The notes below the pieces were generated by a model. The model did not search any database and had not been told where the DNA came from. It saw only the letters and a program-made list of their open reading frames with translations. From contig NZ_CP032098.1 in NCBI RefSeq assembly GCF_003544935.1, forward strand, positions 1,736,001 through 1,800,000: a DNA stretch of 64,000 nt. Direction: 5' to 3'. Below, piece by piece: positions 1 through 9,040 of this stretch. Every line of letters begins with the position of its first letter. Position 1 is the stretch's first letter. The translations under genes were made by a program, and so were the position numbers. This DNA is from Malaciobacter molluscorum LMG 25693 (GTDB taxonomy: Bacteria > Campylobacterota > Campylobacteria > Campylobacterales > Arcobacteraceae).

Positions 1-15
1 TAAAAGCCAATTATA

Positions 16-48
16 AAAAGCAGTTTAATATATAAACTGCTTTTTATA
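16..48. terminator. Bidirectional intrinsic terminator
   Basis: A 12-bp inverted repeat (AAAAGCAGTTTA paired with TAAACTGCTTTT) around a short AT loop, with a T-run on both strands. It covers the 3' end of the leftward alpha/beta hydrolase gene and would end the argC-led operon. Confidence 0.75.
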
Positions 49-745
49 CTTTTGTATTCATCCAAGATACTATTTGTTTACTAAAATTAATAGGATCTTC
101 TAAGGGAATATTATGACTTATTCCTTCTCTACTACAAATATTTATATTTTTTAATTTCATATCTTTTAAGATTTTTATTGCATCATGATTTAAAAGCCTA
201 TCACCTACACTATAATAGTAATAAATTGGTATATCAATATTTTTAATATATTCAAATAAATCTTTTCTATATAACGTTGAACCTAATTGATTTATAAAAA
301 CCTCTTTACCTAAATTTTCATACATTAATTGAACTAATTTCACTAAATCTTTATCATTTTTATTTTCTAATAAAGATAAAGCTTTTTTTTCACCTAATAA
401 AGTAAATCCATTTTTATTAATACTATTTATTTTTTCTGTTCTTCTATTAATTTCTATATTATTTGTTTTACTTGGAGTTCCAGCAACATTAAAAAGTCTT
501 TTTACTCTATGTGGAAACATTATTGAAAAATAAGTTGCAATATAACTTCCAAGAGAAAAACCTAAAATATTAACTCTCTTTTCTTTTAATGTTTTATCTA
601 AAATAGTATTTATTTGATCATAATCACTTGTATTTGGTATATTTATATGTACAAATTCAAATTTATCTTTTAATAAAGGAGTAAACCTTTGCCATAACCT
701 TTCATCTGTCATAAGACCAGGTATTAAATATATTTTTTCTCTCAT
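44..745 (-). CDS. Alpha/beta hydrolase
   Basis: A 233-residue cytoplasmic alpha/beta-hydrolase-fold protein. The nucleophile elbow GFSLG lies at residues 62-66 (Ser64), an LIPGL oxyanion-type strand turn is near the N-terminus, a GDRLL loop near residue 180 can supply the acidic residue, and the catalytic His is His211 in GISHN. No signal peptide is seen. It is the last gene of a leftward operon that starts at argC, 29 bp after the PhzF-like gene. The substrate cannot be read from the sequence; esterase or thioesterase activity fits the fold. The fold call is firm and the function open. Confidence 0.8.
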   Translation of the reverse strand: MREKIYLIPGLMTDERLWQRFTPLLKDKFEFVHINIPNTSDYDQINTILDKTLKEKRVNILGFSLGSYIATYFSIMFPHRVKRLFNVAGTPSKTNNIEINRRTEKINSINKNGFTLLGEKKALSLLENKNDKDLVKLVQLMYENLGKEVFINQLGSTLYRKDLFEYIKNIDIPIYYYYSVGDRLLNHDAIKILKDMKLKNINICSREGISHNIPLEDPINFSKQIVSWMNTKV

Positions 746-774
746 TATAAAATTTCCATAAATTATAAATAATA

Positions 775-1569
775 TCAGATTTCAATAAAACCTTGTAAAT
801 AACTAATAGCTTTACCACTAATTAATACTCTATTTTCTTTTACTTCGCAAAATAAAACTCCCGTTCTTTTAGAAGCTTGAAGAGCAACAAATTTATTTTT
901 ATTTAATTTATCTTTCCATAAAGGAGCAAGGCCTGCATGAATAGAACCAGTAACAGGATCTTCATCTCCTCCATTTGCTGGCCAAAAATATCTAGAAATA
1001 AAATCATATTTATTACTATTATCCATTGAAGTAACAACAACATCAAAAGGTGCAAGTTCTTTAAGAATTTCATTTTTATATGTTACATTTAAAACATCAT
1101 CTTTATTTTCATAAATGGCAAAATATGCTTGTGAACTCTTATAAACTTCTATTGGAGTTATAGATAAACCTTCAATTATCTCAGTTGGTATCTCATTTAA
1201 AATTTCAGGTTTTCTATTTGGAAAATCCATTTGTATTAAATCATCAACTTTTTTTACTTCAAACTCTCCAATAGCTTTTGCAAAAAACGTTAAATTATTT
1301 AACTGTTTATTTTCATTAAATAAAATATGAGAACTTGCTAATGTTGCATGTCCGCAAAAATCTATTTCACAAATAGGAGAAAACCATCTAATATGATATA
1401 CTTCATGTTCATCTTGAACTAAAAATGCAGTTTCTGATAGATTATTTTCTATTGCAATATTTTGCATTAGACTTTCATCTATCCACTCATTTAAAATAAT
1501 TACAGCTGCTTGATTTCCTTTAAATAACTCATCAGTAAAAGCATCTACTATGTCAATTTTTAATTTCAT
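775..1569 (-). CDS. PhzF-family isomerase/epimerase
   Basis: A 264-residue PhzF-family protein (two-domain diaminopimelate-epimerase-like fold). Family marks are the N-terminal DAFTDELFKGN segment, NLSETAF with the catalytic Glu at residue 46, the GHATLASSH glycine-rich turn near residue 73, and the DEDPVTGSIHAGLAPLW signature near residue 205. Phenazine genes are absent, so it is probably one of the many PhzF homologues acting on an unknown small molecule. It sits 16 bp downstream of the DLH-like hydrolase gene in the same operon. Confidence 0.88.
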   Translation of the reverse strand: MKLKIDIVDAFTDELFKGNQAAVIILNEWIDESLMQNIAIENNLSETAFLVQDEHEVYHIRWFSPICEIDFCGHATLASSHILFNENKQLNNLTFFAKAIGEFEVKKVDDLIQMDFPNRKPEILNEIPTEIIEGLSITPIEVYKSSQAYFAIYENKDDVLNVTYKNEILKELAPFDVVVTSMDNSNKYDFISRYFWPANGGDEDPVTGSIHAGLAPLWKDKLNKNKFVALQASKRTGVLFCEVKENRVLISGKAISYLQGFIEI

Positions 1570-1585
1570 TTTATACCTTATTTAT

Positions 1586-2134
1586 TTAAATATTAAAAAC
1601 CATTTTTTTTAGTTTTTCTAAATATTTTTCAAATGCTATATTATTATAATTTTTTGATTTTTTATTCATAAAACCATGATTATAAGAACTTATTTCAACC
1701 TCAACATTTTGTTTATCTAATAAAATATTTGATATTTGTTTTGTATCAAAAGAATCTTCATATTTTGCAAAAACAATATTTGTATTAACTTTTGGTTTTA
1801 ATTGCAAATAATCTCTAATTAAAGAAGGATAAAAACATATTATTTTTTTTAGGTTAGGCAAATACAAAGAAGATAATCTCCAAGCAACAGTTCCTCCTGC
1901 ACTAAACCCAAGAATAACATCAATATTTTCTTTTTTACAAATATTCAATGCTTTTTCAAGATATTTTTCATGTCCACACTTTTTTATAAAACTCTCATAA
2001 GCATCTTTTTCATCTAAAAAAAAGAGTTCTTCACCTTCATAAGGTTCTAAAATAATTAAATCACTTGTAAAGTTTATTAATTTATTAGATAAATAAACTT
2101 TACCAAAAATATCTGTCAAAACAAGAATTTTCAA
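1586..2134 (-). CDS. Dienelactone-hydrolase-like alpha/beta hydrolase
   Basis: A 182-residue small alpha/beta hydrolase. The nucleophile motif GFSAGG is at residues 76-81 (Ser78) and the histidine is in SYNHGFMN near residue 158, a spacing like that of short DLH-type hydrolases. No signal peptide. The start lies 3 bp after the stop of the D-2-hydroxyacid dehydrogenase gene, so the two are probably translated together. The substrate is unknown. Confidence 0.72.
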   Translation of the reverse strand: MKILVLTDIFGKVYLSNKLINFTSDLIILEPYEGEELFFLDEKDAYESFIKKCGHEKYLEKALNICKKENIDVILGFSAGGTVAWRLSSLYLPNLKKIICFYPSLIRDYLQLKPKVNTNIVFAKYEDSFDTKQISNILLDKQNVEVEISSYNHGFMNKKSKNYNNIAFEKYLEKLKKMVFNI

Positions 2135-2137
2135 ATT

Positions 2138-3091
2138 TTATAAACCATTAACTATATTAATTGGTTTTTTACCTTCAATTACTCTTTTTGCATTCAATGC
2201 AGCTTTATTTCTCATATCAAATTCTGCTTTATCACTATAAAATGCTGTATGAGGATTGATAATAAATCTTCCATCAAGCCATTGTTCTTTGGCTCTCCAT
2301 GCATCTAACATTAAGCCATCACCAGCTGGCTCATTTGGTAATACATCTAAATTTACACAATTTAAATGTCCACTTTTTAAAGGTTCATAAAAAACATCTA
2401 AATTTTTTACAATTGCACCACGTGCAGTATTTACTAATGATGATCCTTTTTTCATTTTAGAAATAAACTTTTCATCAATCATTGCTTTTGTTTCATCAGT
2501 TAAAGGACAATTTATTGAGATAATATCGCAAGTTTCCAAAAGTTCATCAAGTGTATCGAACCTTTTTGCTCCAAGCATTTTTTCTGTTCCTGCTGATAAA
2601 TAAGGATCATAAAAATGTGTTTGAAATCTAAGTGCATTTGCTTTTAAAATAACACTTCCACCAATTCTTCCTGCACCAATTACACCAAGTTTATAATCAC
2701 TTGTTCTTTTTATATAATCTAGTGTATTTATTTGCCAAGAATCTCTATACTCTCTACACTTATAATCATATCTTGAAATACCTCTTGCAATATTCATAAT
2801 CATTGCAATTGCACTATCACTAACTTCATCTGTACCATAATCAGGAGTATTTACAGCATAAATTCCTTTTTGTTTAAAATATTCTAAATCTTGAAAAACA
2901 TCATACCCAACACCATATCTTATCATCGCTTTTAATTTTGGCAATTTATCTGTAAATTCTTTTGTAATTTTTTTATGCCAAACTATTATTACTTCTATAT
3001 CTTCATGTAAAGTATCCGATAATTCATCACCTAATACATCTTTTTCTATATAAGGATCAACAACTTTATCTGTTATAAAAACTTTATTCAT
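2138..3091 (-). CDS. D-isomer specific 2-hydroxyacid dehydrogenase
   Basis: A 317-residue NAD-dependent D-2-hydroxyacid dehydrogenase. The Rossmann motif GAGRIGGSV is near residue 140, the substrate-binding Arg is in NTARGAIV, and the catalytic His is in NPHTAFYS near the C-terminus. The overall plan resembles the C-terminal-binding-protein/phosphoglycerate-dehydrogenase branch, without an ACT domain, so it is not full-length SerA. It lies 29 bp after argC. The substrate is uncertain: glyoxylate, hydroxypyruvate and other 2-oxo acids are possible. Confidence 0.85.
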   Translation of the reverse strand: MNKVFITDKVVDPYIEKDVLGDELSDTLHEDIEVIIVWHKKITKEFTDKLPKLKAMIRYGVGYDVFQDLEYFKQKGIYAVNTPDYGTDEVSDSAIAMIMNIARGISRYDYKCREYRDSWQINTLDYIKRTSDYKLGVIGAGRIGGSVILKANALRFQTHFYDPYLSAGTEKMLGAKRFDTLDELLETCDIISINCPLTDETKAMIDEKFISKMKKGSSLVNTARGAIVKNLDVFYEPLKSGHLNCVNLDVLPNEPAGDGLMLDAWRAKEQWLDGRFIINPHTAFYSDKAEFDMRNKAALNAKRVIEGKKPINIVNGL

Positions 3092-3120
3092 TTATCTTTC
3101 TCCTAAAATTATATTCATAT

Positions 3121-4068
3121 TTATTTTGATTTTAAACCTTGTTTTTCATCAATACCTAACATAATATTCATACATTGAACTGCTGCACCAGAAGCTCCTT
3201 TTCCAAGATTATCTAATCTTGAAATTACTACCATATCAGTTTCATTTTCATATACAGATATTTCTAATGTATTTGTATTATTACATTTCATTGGATTTAA
3301 TAATCCATTATCTAAATACTGTTCATTTTCTTCTATAATATTGATAAAGTTTTCACCTTTATAATAGTCTTTATAAAGATTAATTAATTCATCTCTTGAA
3401 GCACTAAATAGAAAATCTTTCTTTACTAAATAACTCATTACAAGCATACCTTGTTTAAAATTACCAATACTTGGAGTAAATAAAGGTGCTTCTTGTAAAT
3501 CTAACATATATTTCATTTCTGGTAAGTGTTTATGGTTTAAAGCTAAAGCATATGGTCTTTGACCACCAACTTCATCAAAACTTCCGTTTTCATAATCATC
3601 TATCATTGTACTTCCACCACCACTAAAACCAGTGATTGAGTGACAAATTAATTTTTGAGATTTTGGTAAAATTCCTTTTTCAAGTAGAGGTTTCATAGCA
3701 ATAATTAATCCACTAGCATGACAACCTGGAACACAAACTCTATTTGAGTTTTTTATCTTCTCTCTTTGTGTTGATGTAAGCTCAGGAATTCCATAAACCC
3801 ATTGCGGATTTGTTCTATGTGCTGTACTTGCATCTATTACTTTAACTTTATCATTTGTAATTAAACTAACCGAATGTTTAGATGCAGCATCAGGAAGACA
3901 TAAAAAAACTAAATCGGCACTATTTAATAATTCTTTCTTAACTTCATCATTTTTTTTATCTTCTTCATTAATTGTAAGTAACTCTATTTCATCTCTATTT
4001 TCTAACATCTCATGGATTTTTAAACCAGTTGTTCCATATTGACCATCTACAAAAATTTTAAATTTCAT
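3121..4068 (-). CDS. argC: N-acetyl-gamma-glutamyl-phosphate reductase (type 2)
   Basis: A 315-residue short-form ArgC, which reduces N-acetylglutamyl phosphate to the semialdehyde in arginine synthesis with NADPH. The N-terminal DGQYGTTGLKIHEML nucleotide-binding turn, the PGCHASG motif with catalytic Cys116, and the GKGASGAAVQ C-terminal helix are all present. The length (~315) and sequence fit the type-2 AGPR class rather than the ~345-residue type 1. It leads a leftward operon with the hydroxyacid dehydrogenase, two hydrolases and a PhzF homologue. Confidence 0.93.
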   Translation of the reverse strand: MKFKIFVDGQYGTTGLKIHEMLENRDEIELLTINEEDKKNDEVKKELLNSADLVFLCLPDAASKHSVSLITNDKVKVIDASTAHRTNPQWVYGIPELTSTQREKIKNSNRVCVPGCHASGLIIAMKPLLEKGILPKSQKLICHSITGFSGGGSTMIDDYENGSFDEVGGQRPYALALNHKHLPEMKYMLDLQEAPLFTPSIGNFKQGMLVMSYLVKKDFLFSASRDELINLYKDYYKGENFINIIEENEQYLDNGLLNPMKCNNTNTLEISVYENETDMVVISRLDNLGKGASGAAVQCMNIMLGIDEKQGLKSK

Positions 4069-4153
4069 TTTTACCTCTAAAATATTATAATTATTATGAT
4101 GAAAGTTTATCTAAATTTTAATTTCATTAGGATTTATAAAAAAAGGAGTTTTA

Positions 4154-4546
4154 TTGAATAATCCAAAGAATCTTTTTATTGCTACATTTATAATCATAAT
4201 ATCTACATACTTATATATATTTGGTGAAGAAAAAACTATGCAAATAATATTTCAAGAATATTTATATTTAATTGCACTATTTTTAGTATGCATTGCTTTT
4301 TTATTTTTTAAATTTAAACTTAATAAATATGAGATAGTTGAGTTTATACCTACAAATAATTTTTCATTAAAATCAACAATACTATTTTTTATTATTTTTG
4401 AACTTATTGACTACAATAGTAAAGATGGATTTAAAGGAATGATTTCACAATGGTTTATTTATTGGGTATTTGGGGTATTTGCATTAGTTTTAACTCATAC
4501 TTTAAACTACTATAAAAACTACAAAATTCTACAAAAAATGAAATAA
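4154..4546 (+). CDS. Small integral membrane protein, unknown
   Basis: A 130-residue protein with four hydrophobic segments (about residues 7-24, 35-52, 72-86 and 98-115) and a lysine-rich C-terminal tail, so probably a four-pass inner-membrane protein. The start is a TTG at 4154, chosen because AAGGAG lies five to six bases upstream. It is divergent from argC and sits upstream of the pst operon, separated from it by a terminator. I do not recognise the family. Confidence 0.6.
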   Translation: MNNPKNLFIATFIIIISTYLYIFGEEKTMQIIFQEYLYLIALFLVCIAFLFFKFKLNKYEIVEFIPTNNFSLKSTILFFIIFELIDYNSKDGFKGMISQWFIYWVFGVFALVLTHTLNYYKNYKILQKMK

Positions 4547-4589
4547 CATAATTATTTTTTTTCATATTATATTTTTTTATTATTTTAAC

Positions 4590-4614
4590 AAGTACCATAA
4601 AATGGTACTTTTCC
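4590..4614 (+). terminator. Intrinsic terminator
   Basis: The 9-bp inverted repeat AAGTACCAT / ATGGTACTT with an AAA loop, followed by TTCC. It would isolate the small membrane-protein gene from the pst operon. Confidence 0.65.
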
Positions 4615-4619
4615 TTAAA

Positions 4620-4660
4620 TGTTTACATAATTGTAACCAAGTTGTTACCAGTTTATTTTA
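4620..4660 (+). promoter_or_regulatory. Candidate Pho box upstream of pstS
   Basis: Two seven-base direct repeats, TGTAACC (4632-4638) and TGTTACC (4643-4649), are spaced exactly 11 bases apart, with a third weaker TGTTTAC at 4620. An 11-base repeat period is the architecture of PhoB-type boxes. The site lies about 50-75 bp upstream of the pstS start. Phosphate-starvation control of pst operons is established in general; the binding regulator here is inferred and is not encoded in the window. Confidence 0.5.
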
Positions 4661-4696
4661 CAATTTCACAATCATTAAAAAAAAGGAAAATAGTCA

Positions 4697-5695
4697 ATGA
4701 AAAAAGTATTATTATTTACAGCATTAGCATTAGGTACAACATTTGCTTCTGCAGCGGATATTAAAGGAAGTGGAGCATCGTTTCCATATAGTGTTTATCA
4801 ATCATGGATAAAAGCATATCATAGTGCAACACAAACTCAAGTTGATTATGTAAAAAAAGGTAGTTCAAGCGGAATAAAAGATATAAAAGCAAGAGCAGTT
4901 GATTTTGCAGGTTCTGATGCACCTTTAAATCCTAATCAATTAGAAAAAGCTAAATTATATCAATTCCCTGCAGTTGTTGGAGCTGTTGTAATTAGTTATA
5001 ATGTTCCAAATGCAAAAGATTTAAAAATCAGTAGAGAAGCACTTGCTGAAATTGCTTTAGGTAAAGTAAAATATTGGGATAATGAATTAATCAAAAAAAC
5101 AAATCCTAATGTAGATCTTCCTCATAAAAAATTAACTTTTGTTCATAGAGCTGATGGTTCAGGAACAACTTTTAACTTCACTTATTATTTAAGTAAAATT
5201 TCTAAAGAATGGAGAAAAAGTTTTGGTGCTAAAAAATCTTTAAATTGGCCAGGTGATCATCATATTGGGGGTAAAACAAATACAGGTGTTGCTGCATTAG
5301 TTAAACAAACTCCTTATTCAATTGGTTATATTGATTATGCAGATGCAAAAAATAATAACTTACATATGGCTGTTGTAGAGAATAAAGAGGGTCACTATAT
5401 TAAACCAGAATTAAAAGCTTTCCAAGCAGCTGCTGCTAAAGCTGATTTAGATCCTAAAAAAGATTTCTATTCTGTAATTGCAGATCCAGCTGGAAAAAAT
5501 GCATATCCAATTGTTGCTGCTACTTTTATTCTTTTACCAAAAGAAAAAGCACAAACAAACAAAGAAGTTACTGCATTTTATAACTACTCATTTAAAAATA
5601 GTGCAAAATTAGCTACTGAATTAGGTTTTGTTCCATTACCAGATAGCTTAACAGATAAAATTAGAAAATACTGGTCTGAAAAAGGCGTAATGTAA
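4697..5695 (+). CDS. pstS: Phosphate ABC transporter substrate-binding protein PstS
   Basis: A 332-residue periplasmic phosphate-binding protein. The first ~19 residues form a signal peptide ending in an FASA-type cleavage site. The mature N-terminus GSGASFPYSVYQSW, the SSGIKDIKARAVDFAGSDAPL phosphate loop and the HRADGSGTTFNFTYYLS segment are diagnostic of PstS. It is the first gene of pstSCAB-phoU, preceded by a candidate Pho box and an AAGGA ribosome-binding site. The ATG at 4697 gives an intact signal peptide. Confidence 0.96.
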   Translation: MKKVLLFTALALGTTFASAADIKGSGASFPYSVYQSWIKAYHSATQTQVDYVKKGSSSGIKDIKARAVDFAGSDAPLNPNQLEKAKLYQFPAVVGAVVISYNVPNAKDLKISREALAEIALGKVKYWDNELIKKTNPNVDLPHKKLTFVHRADGSGTTFNFTYYLSKISKEWRKSFGAKKSLNWPGDHHIGGKTNTGVAALVKQTPYSIGYIDYADAKNNNLHMAVVENKEGHYIKPELKAFQAAAAKADLDPKKDFYSVIADPAGKNAYPIVAATFILLPKEKAQTNKEVTAFYNYSFKNSAKLATELGFVPLPDSLTDKIRKYWSEKGVM

Positions 5696-5707
5696 TCAGT
5701 ATAAAAA

Positions 5708-5731
5708 AACGTAAGTCTTAGCACTTACGTT
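5708..5731 (+). promoter_or_regulatory. Intergenic hairpin between pstS and pstC
   Basis: A perfect 9-bp stem AACGTAAGT / ACTTACGTT with a CTTAGC loop and no T-run after it. Without a U-tract it looks like an mRNA 3'-end stabiliser or partial attenuator, the usual way a binding protein is made in excess over its permease. The role is inferred. Confidence 0.5.
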
Positions 5732-5757
5732 AATCTCAATTTAATTGGTTAGGTGAT

Positions 5758-6672
5758 ATGGAAAAAATTTTTAAAAATATGTCTTTGTTAAGTGCATCAA
5801 TTGTACTTGTAATATTAATCGGAATCTTCTTTACTTTATTTCTTTCTTCAAAACAAGCAATGGATGAGTTTGGACTTAGTTTTGTAACAAATCCAGCATG
5901 GCAAACAGAAGTTGCATTAAATCCAAAAGAAGCAAAAAATGTAGTTGTTGATGAGTATAGTCTTTTCCCAGATGAAGAACCTACTAAAACAATTTATGGT
6001 GGATTAGTTCCAATTGTTGGTACTATTCTTTCTACTTTAATTGCTTTAGTTTTTGCTCTTCCAATTGCAATGGGAATTGCAGTCTTTTTAGCAGAAATTG
6101 CACCCAAAAATGTATCTCATGTAGTAGGAATAGCTATAGAATTATTAGCAGCAATTCCTAGTATTATTTTTGGTATGTGGGGACTTTTTTATTTTGCTCC
6201 AATTATTCAAAAAATAGTAGGAGGTTATCAAGTATCTTTATTAACAGCAGGTCTTGTTCTTGGAATTATGATTTTACCATTTATGGCTGCAATTACAAGA
6301 GATAGTATGAAAACTACTCCTGATATTTTAAAAGAATCAGCTTATGCACTTGGAGCAACAAAATTTGAAGTAATAAAAGATGTAATTTTCCCTTATTCTA
6401 AAGTTGGTATTATAGGTTCAATTATTTTAGCACTTGGACGTGCATTAGGTGAAACAATGGCAGTTGCTTTTTTAATTGGTTCAGTTTTCGAACTTCCAAA
6501 AGCAATTAACTCACCAACGATTTCAATTCCAGTAGCACTAGCAAATAATTTTGGTGAAGCAACAGGATTAGGTGCTTCTTCTTTATTCTATTTAGCATTT
6601 TTACTATTCTTGATTAGTTTTATAGTTATCTCAATTGCTAAATTTTATTTTCTTAAAAAGGTTAAAAAATGA
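5758..6672 (+). CDS. pstC: Phosphate ABC transporter permease PstC
   Basis: A 304-residue inner-membrane permease with about six transmembrane segments. An N-terminal TM is followed by a periplasmic loop (about residues 35-80), and the BPD_transp_1 domain includes the EAA-type loop ESAYALGATKFEVIKDVIFPYS. It forms the membrane channel with PstA and couples to PstB. A periplasmic insertion after TM1 is typical of PstC. Its last four bases overlap the pstA start (ATGA). Confidence 0.94.
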   Translation: MEKIFKNMSLLSASIVLVILIGIFFTLFLSSKQAMDEFGLSFVTNPAWQTEVALNPKEAKNVVVDEYSLFPDEEPTKTIYGGLVPIVGTILSTLIALVFALPIAMGIAVFLAEIAPKNVSHVVGIAIELLAAIPSIIFGMWGLFYFAPIIQKIVGGYQVSLLTAGLVLGIMILPFMAAITRDSMKTTPDILKESAYALGATKFEVIKDVIFPYSKVGIIGSIILALGRALGETMAVAFLIGSVFELPKAINSPTISIPVALANNFGEATGLGASSLFYLAFLLFLISFIVISIAKFYFLKKVKK

Positions 6673-7475
6673 GATTACTATTAAATAAACTAGTATTACT
6701 TTTAGCAATCTTATCTGCATGCGCAGGTTTGGCTTTTTTAGCTTGGATTTTAATCACACTGTTTTTGAAAGGAATCACTTCATTCCATTTTGGATTATTT
6801 GTTGATGATTTAATTAGTAATGGTCTTAGAAACTTAATAATTGGTCAATTTATTATGGCTGGTCTTGCATCATTAATTGGTATTCCAATTGGTGTTTTAG
6901 CTGGTGTTTATTTACAAGAGTATGGATACAATAGTAAATTTACAAGATTGATAAGAGATTTAAATGATATTATGGTTAGTGCTCCATCTATTGTAATTGG
7001 TGCGTTTGTTTATGCAATAATTGTTATTCCAACTGGAGGAGCAAGTGGATTTGCAGGAAGTATTGCATTAACTATTATGATGATTCCAATTGTTATAAAT
7101 ACTACGGATAATATGCTTTCATTAGTTCCAACAGAATTAAGAGAAGCAGGTATTGCAATTGGAGCTAGCAAATATAGAGTAATTATGGATATTATAATTA
7201 AAGCAGCAAAAGTTGGGATTATGACAGGATTACTATTATCATTTGCTAGAATTATTGGAGAAACAGCACCATTATTATTTACAAGTGGTACAAGTAATTA
7301 TTTTACTTTAGATTTAACACAAACATTTCCATCTTTAACAGTTAGTATTTATGACCTTGCAAATGATCCTGTTCAAGCAAGTAGAGACTTAGCATGGGCA
7401 GCATCATTTATTTTAACAGTATTAGTTCTAATGATAAACTTAATTGGAAGATATATTACAAGACACAAAGGATAA
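6669..7475 (+). CDS. pstA: Phosphate ABC transporter permease PstA
   Basis: A 268-residue permease partner of PstC, with about six TM segments and the EAA loop [18 protein letters not shown] near residue 160. The start ATG overlaps the pstC stop, implying translational coupling. The segment [14 protein letters not shown] and the [14 protein letters not shown] motif are characteristic of PstA. Confidence 0.94.
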   Translation: MRLLLNKLVLLLAILSACAGLAFLAWILITLFLKGITSFHFGLFVDDLISNGLRNLIIGQFIMAGLASLIGIPIGVLAGVYLQEYGYNSKFTRLIRDLNDIMVSAPSIVIGAFVYAIIVIPTGGASGFAGSIALTIMMIPIVINTTDNMLSLVPTELREAGIAIGASKYRVIMDIIIKAAKVGIMTGLLLSFARIIGETAPLLFTSGTSNYFTLDLTQTFPSLTVSIYDLANDPVQASRDLAWAASFILTVLVLMINLIGRYITRHKG

Positions 7476-7480
7476 AATTA

Positions 7481-8263
7481 ATGTCAATTATGAATATAGA
7501 AAATTTTAGCTTCAAATATGCAGGAGCTAATGATGAATCTTTAAAAAATATAAATTTACCTATTAAAAAAAATAAAATTACTGCTTTAATAGGTCCTAGT
7601 GGATGTGGTAAATCTACACTACTTAGATCATTAAACAGAATTAATGATTTATACCCAAATAATGTTTATGATGGAAGATTGATGCTTTTAAATAAACATA
7701 CTAATAAAATGGAAAATATTTTAGATATAAAAAAAGAGAATGATTTTATTAAATTAAGACAAAGAGTAGGAATGATTTTTCAAAAACCAACTCCTTTTCC
7801 TATGAGTATTTTTGATAATGTTGCTTATGGTCTTAAAATTGCTGGGGTAAAAAATAAAACAGAACTTGAAGATAAGGTTGAAGCTGCTTTAAAAGGAAGT
7901 GCTCTTTGGGATGAAGTTTCAAATAGACTTGATAAAAGTGCTATGGGACTTAGTGGTGGACAACAACAAAGATTATGTATTGCAAGAGCAGTTGCTGTAA
8001 AACCTGATTTACTTCTATTTGATGAACCAACATCAGCACTTGATCCAATCTCAACGGCTGCTATTGAAGAACTAATTACAAGATTAAGAAATGAAGTAAG
8101 CATTGCAATTGTTACACATAATATGCAGCAAGCAAGTAGAATTAGTGATTATACAGCTTTTATGTATCTTGGAAATTTAGTTGAGTACAATCATACAGAA
8201 GATATTTTTATTAATCCAAAAGAGAAAAAAACAGAAGATTATATTACGGGGAGATTTGGTTAA
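7481..8263 (+). CDS. pstB: Phosphate ABC transporter ATP-binding protein PstB
   Basis: A 260-residue ATPase that powers the Pst importer. Visible motifs are Walker [10 protein letters not shown], the Q-loop in [11 protein letters not shown], the signature [14 protein letters not shown], Walker B LLLFDEP, and the switch His in IVTHNMQQA. The frame is open further upstream inside pstA, but the ATG at 7481, eight bases after an AAAGGA box, gives the normal PstB N-terminus and length. It overlaps phoU by one base (TAATG). Confidence 0.95.
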   Translation: MSIMNIENFSFKYAGANDESLKNINLPIKKNKITALIGPSGCGKSTLLRSLNRINDLYPNNVYDGRLMLLNKHTNKMENILDIKKENDFIKLRQRVGMIFQKPTPFPMSIFDNVAYGLKIAGVKNKTELEDKVEAALKGSALWDEVSNRLDKSAMGLSGGQQQRLCIARAVAVKPDLLLFDEPTSALDPISTAAIEELITRLRNEVSIAIVTHNMQQASRISDYTAFMYLGNLVEYNHTEDIFINPKEKKTEDYITGRFG

Positions 8264-8928
8264 TGTTAAAGAAATACACACAAGACTTAGAGAATGTTCA
8301 TAATAAAGCATTAAATATTATTCAAAATATTTTACGTTCAAATATCTATATTTTACAAGCTTTAGAAACAAATAATCTTAAACTATTAGAAGAAGCAAAA
8401 GATTGTTTAAAATCTATTTCTAATGAAAGTACAGAAATAGATAATAGCATAGTAAAACTCCTTGCATTAGAAACACCAGAAGCAAGTGATTTAAGAAGAG
8501 TTGTATCTTTTTTCAAAATAACAAACGAAATTCAAAGAACAGCATCAAATACAAAAGGTATTATTAAAAACTTTGAGCTTTGTTACAATACTTTAGATAA
8601 AAAATATATATCTAAATATACTATTCCTTTACAAAAAACTACAGTTACTTGTCTTGAAGGAATAATAAAAATGATAGAAAGTAATAATGATACAGTAAAA
8701 GAAAACTTTAACATAATCTTTCAAGCTCAAAAAAGAACAGATGAATTATATAATCTATTCCAAGATAATATAATGAAAGAAAATAAAGAGATTGAACAAT
8801 TCAACCAATATACAAAAGTATTAAATACTTTTAGAAAATATGACAAAATTGCAAATAGATCACTAGACATTGCATATTTGATTATATATGCAAAACTTGG
8901 TGGTGTATTAGGAGAAGTAGAGATTTAA
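8263..8928 (+). CDS. phoU: Phosphate transport regulator PhoU-like
   Basis: A 221-residue all-helical protein with two PhoU-type three-helix repeats. The first repeat carries ETPEASDLRRVVSFFKITNEIQR, close to the family's hallmark metal-binding region. PhoU links Pst activity to the PhoR-type sensor and limits phosphate uptake. The second repeat is divergent. Its position directly after pstB, with a TAATG overlap, supports the call. No phoB/phoR pair is nearby. Confidence 0.82.
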   Translation: MLKKYTQDLENVHNKALNIIQNILRSNIYILQALETNNLKLLEEAKDCLKSISNESTEIDNSIVKLLALETPEASDLRRVVSFFKITNEIQRTASNTKGIIKNFELCYNTLDKKYISKYTIPLQKTTVTCLEGIIKMIESNNDTVKENFNIIFQAQKRTDELYNLFQDNIMKENKEIEQFNQYTKVLNTFRKYDKIANRSLDIAYLIIYAKLGGVLGEVEI

Positions 8929-8946
8929 TTTCTACTTCTTTCTTCT
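8913..8946 (+). terminator. Intrinsic terminator of the pst operon
   Basis: The inverted repeat AGAAGTAGA / TCTACTTCT overlaps the last codons of phoU and is followed by a T/C-rich tract. Confidence 0.65.
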
Positions 8947-8982
8947 TAAACTCACAAATTTCCTTTCAATACTTACCTAAAG

Positions 8983-9000
8983 TAAAGTAATATTACTTTA
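8983..9000. promoter_or_regulatory. 18-bp perfect palindrome, candidate operator
   Basis: A perfectly self-complementary 18-mer (TAAAGTAATATTACTTTA) lies about 40 bp upstream of the OYE-family reductase start. Its symmetry and position suit a dimeric repressor or activator. It is AT-only apart from two G:C pairs, so chance is possible. Confidence 0.35.
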
Positions 9001-9040
9001 AGTTTATAAAGAGTAAAATCTTTTTATAAAAGGAGAATTT

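Noticed and set aside
7394-7480. Longer pstB start inside pstA
   Set aside because: It adds a sequence unlike PstB and lacks a ribosome site; ATG 7481 has AAAGGA and family length.
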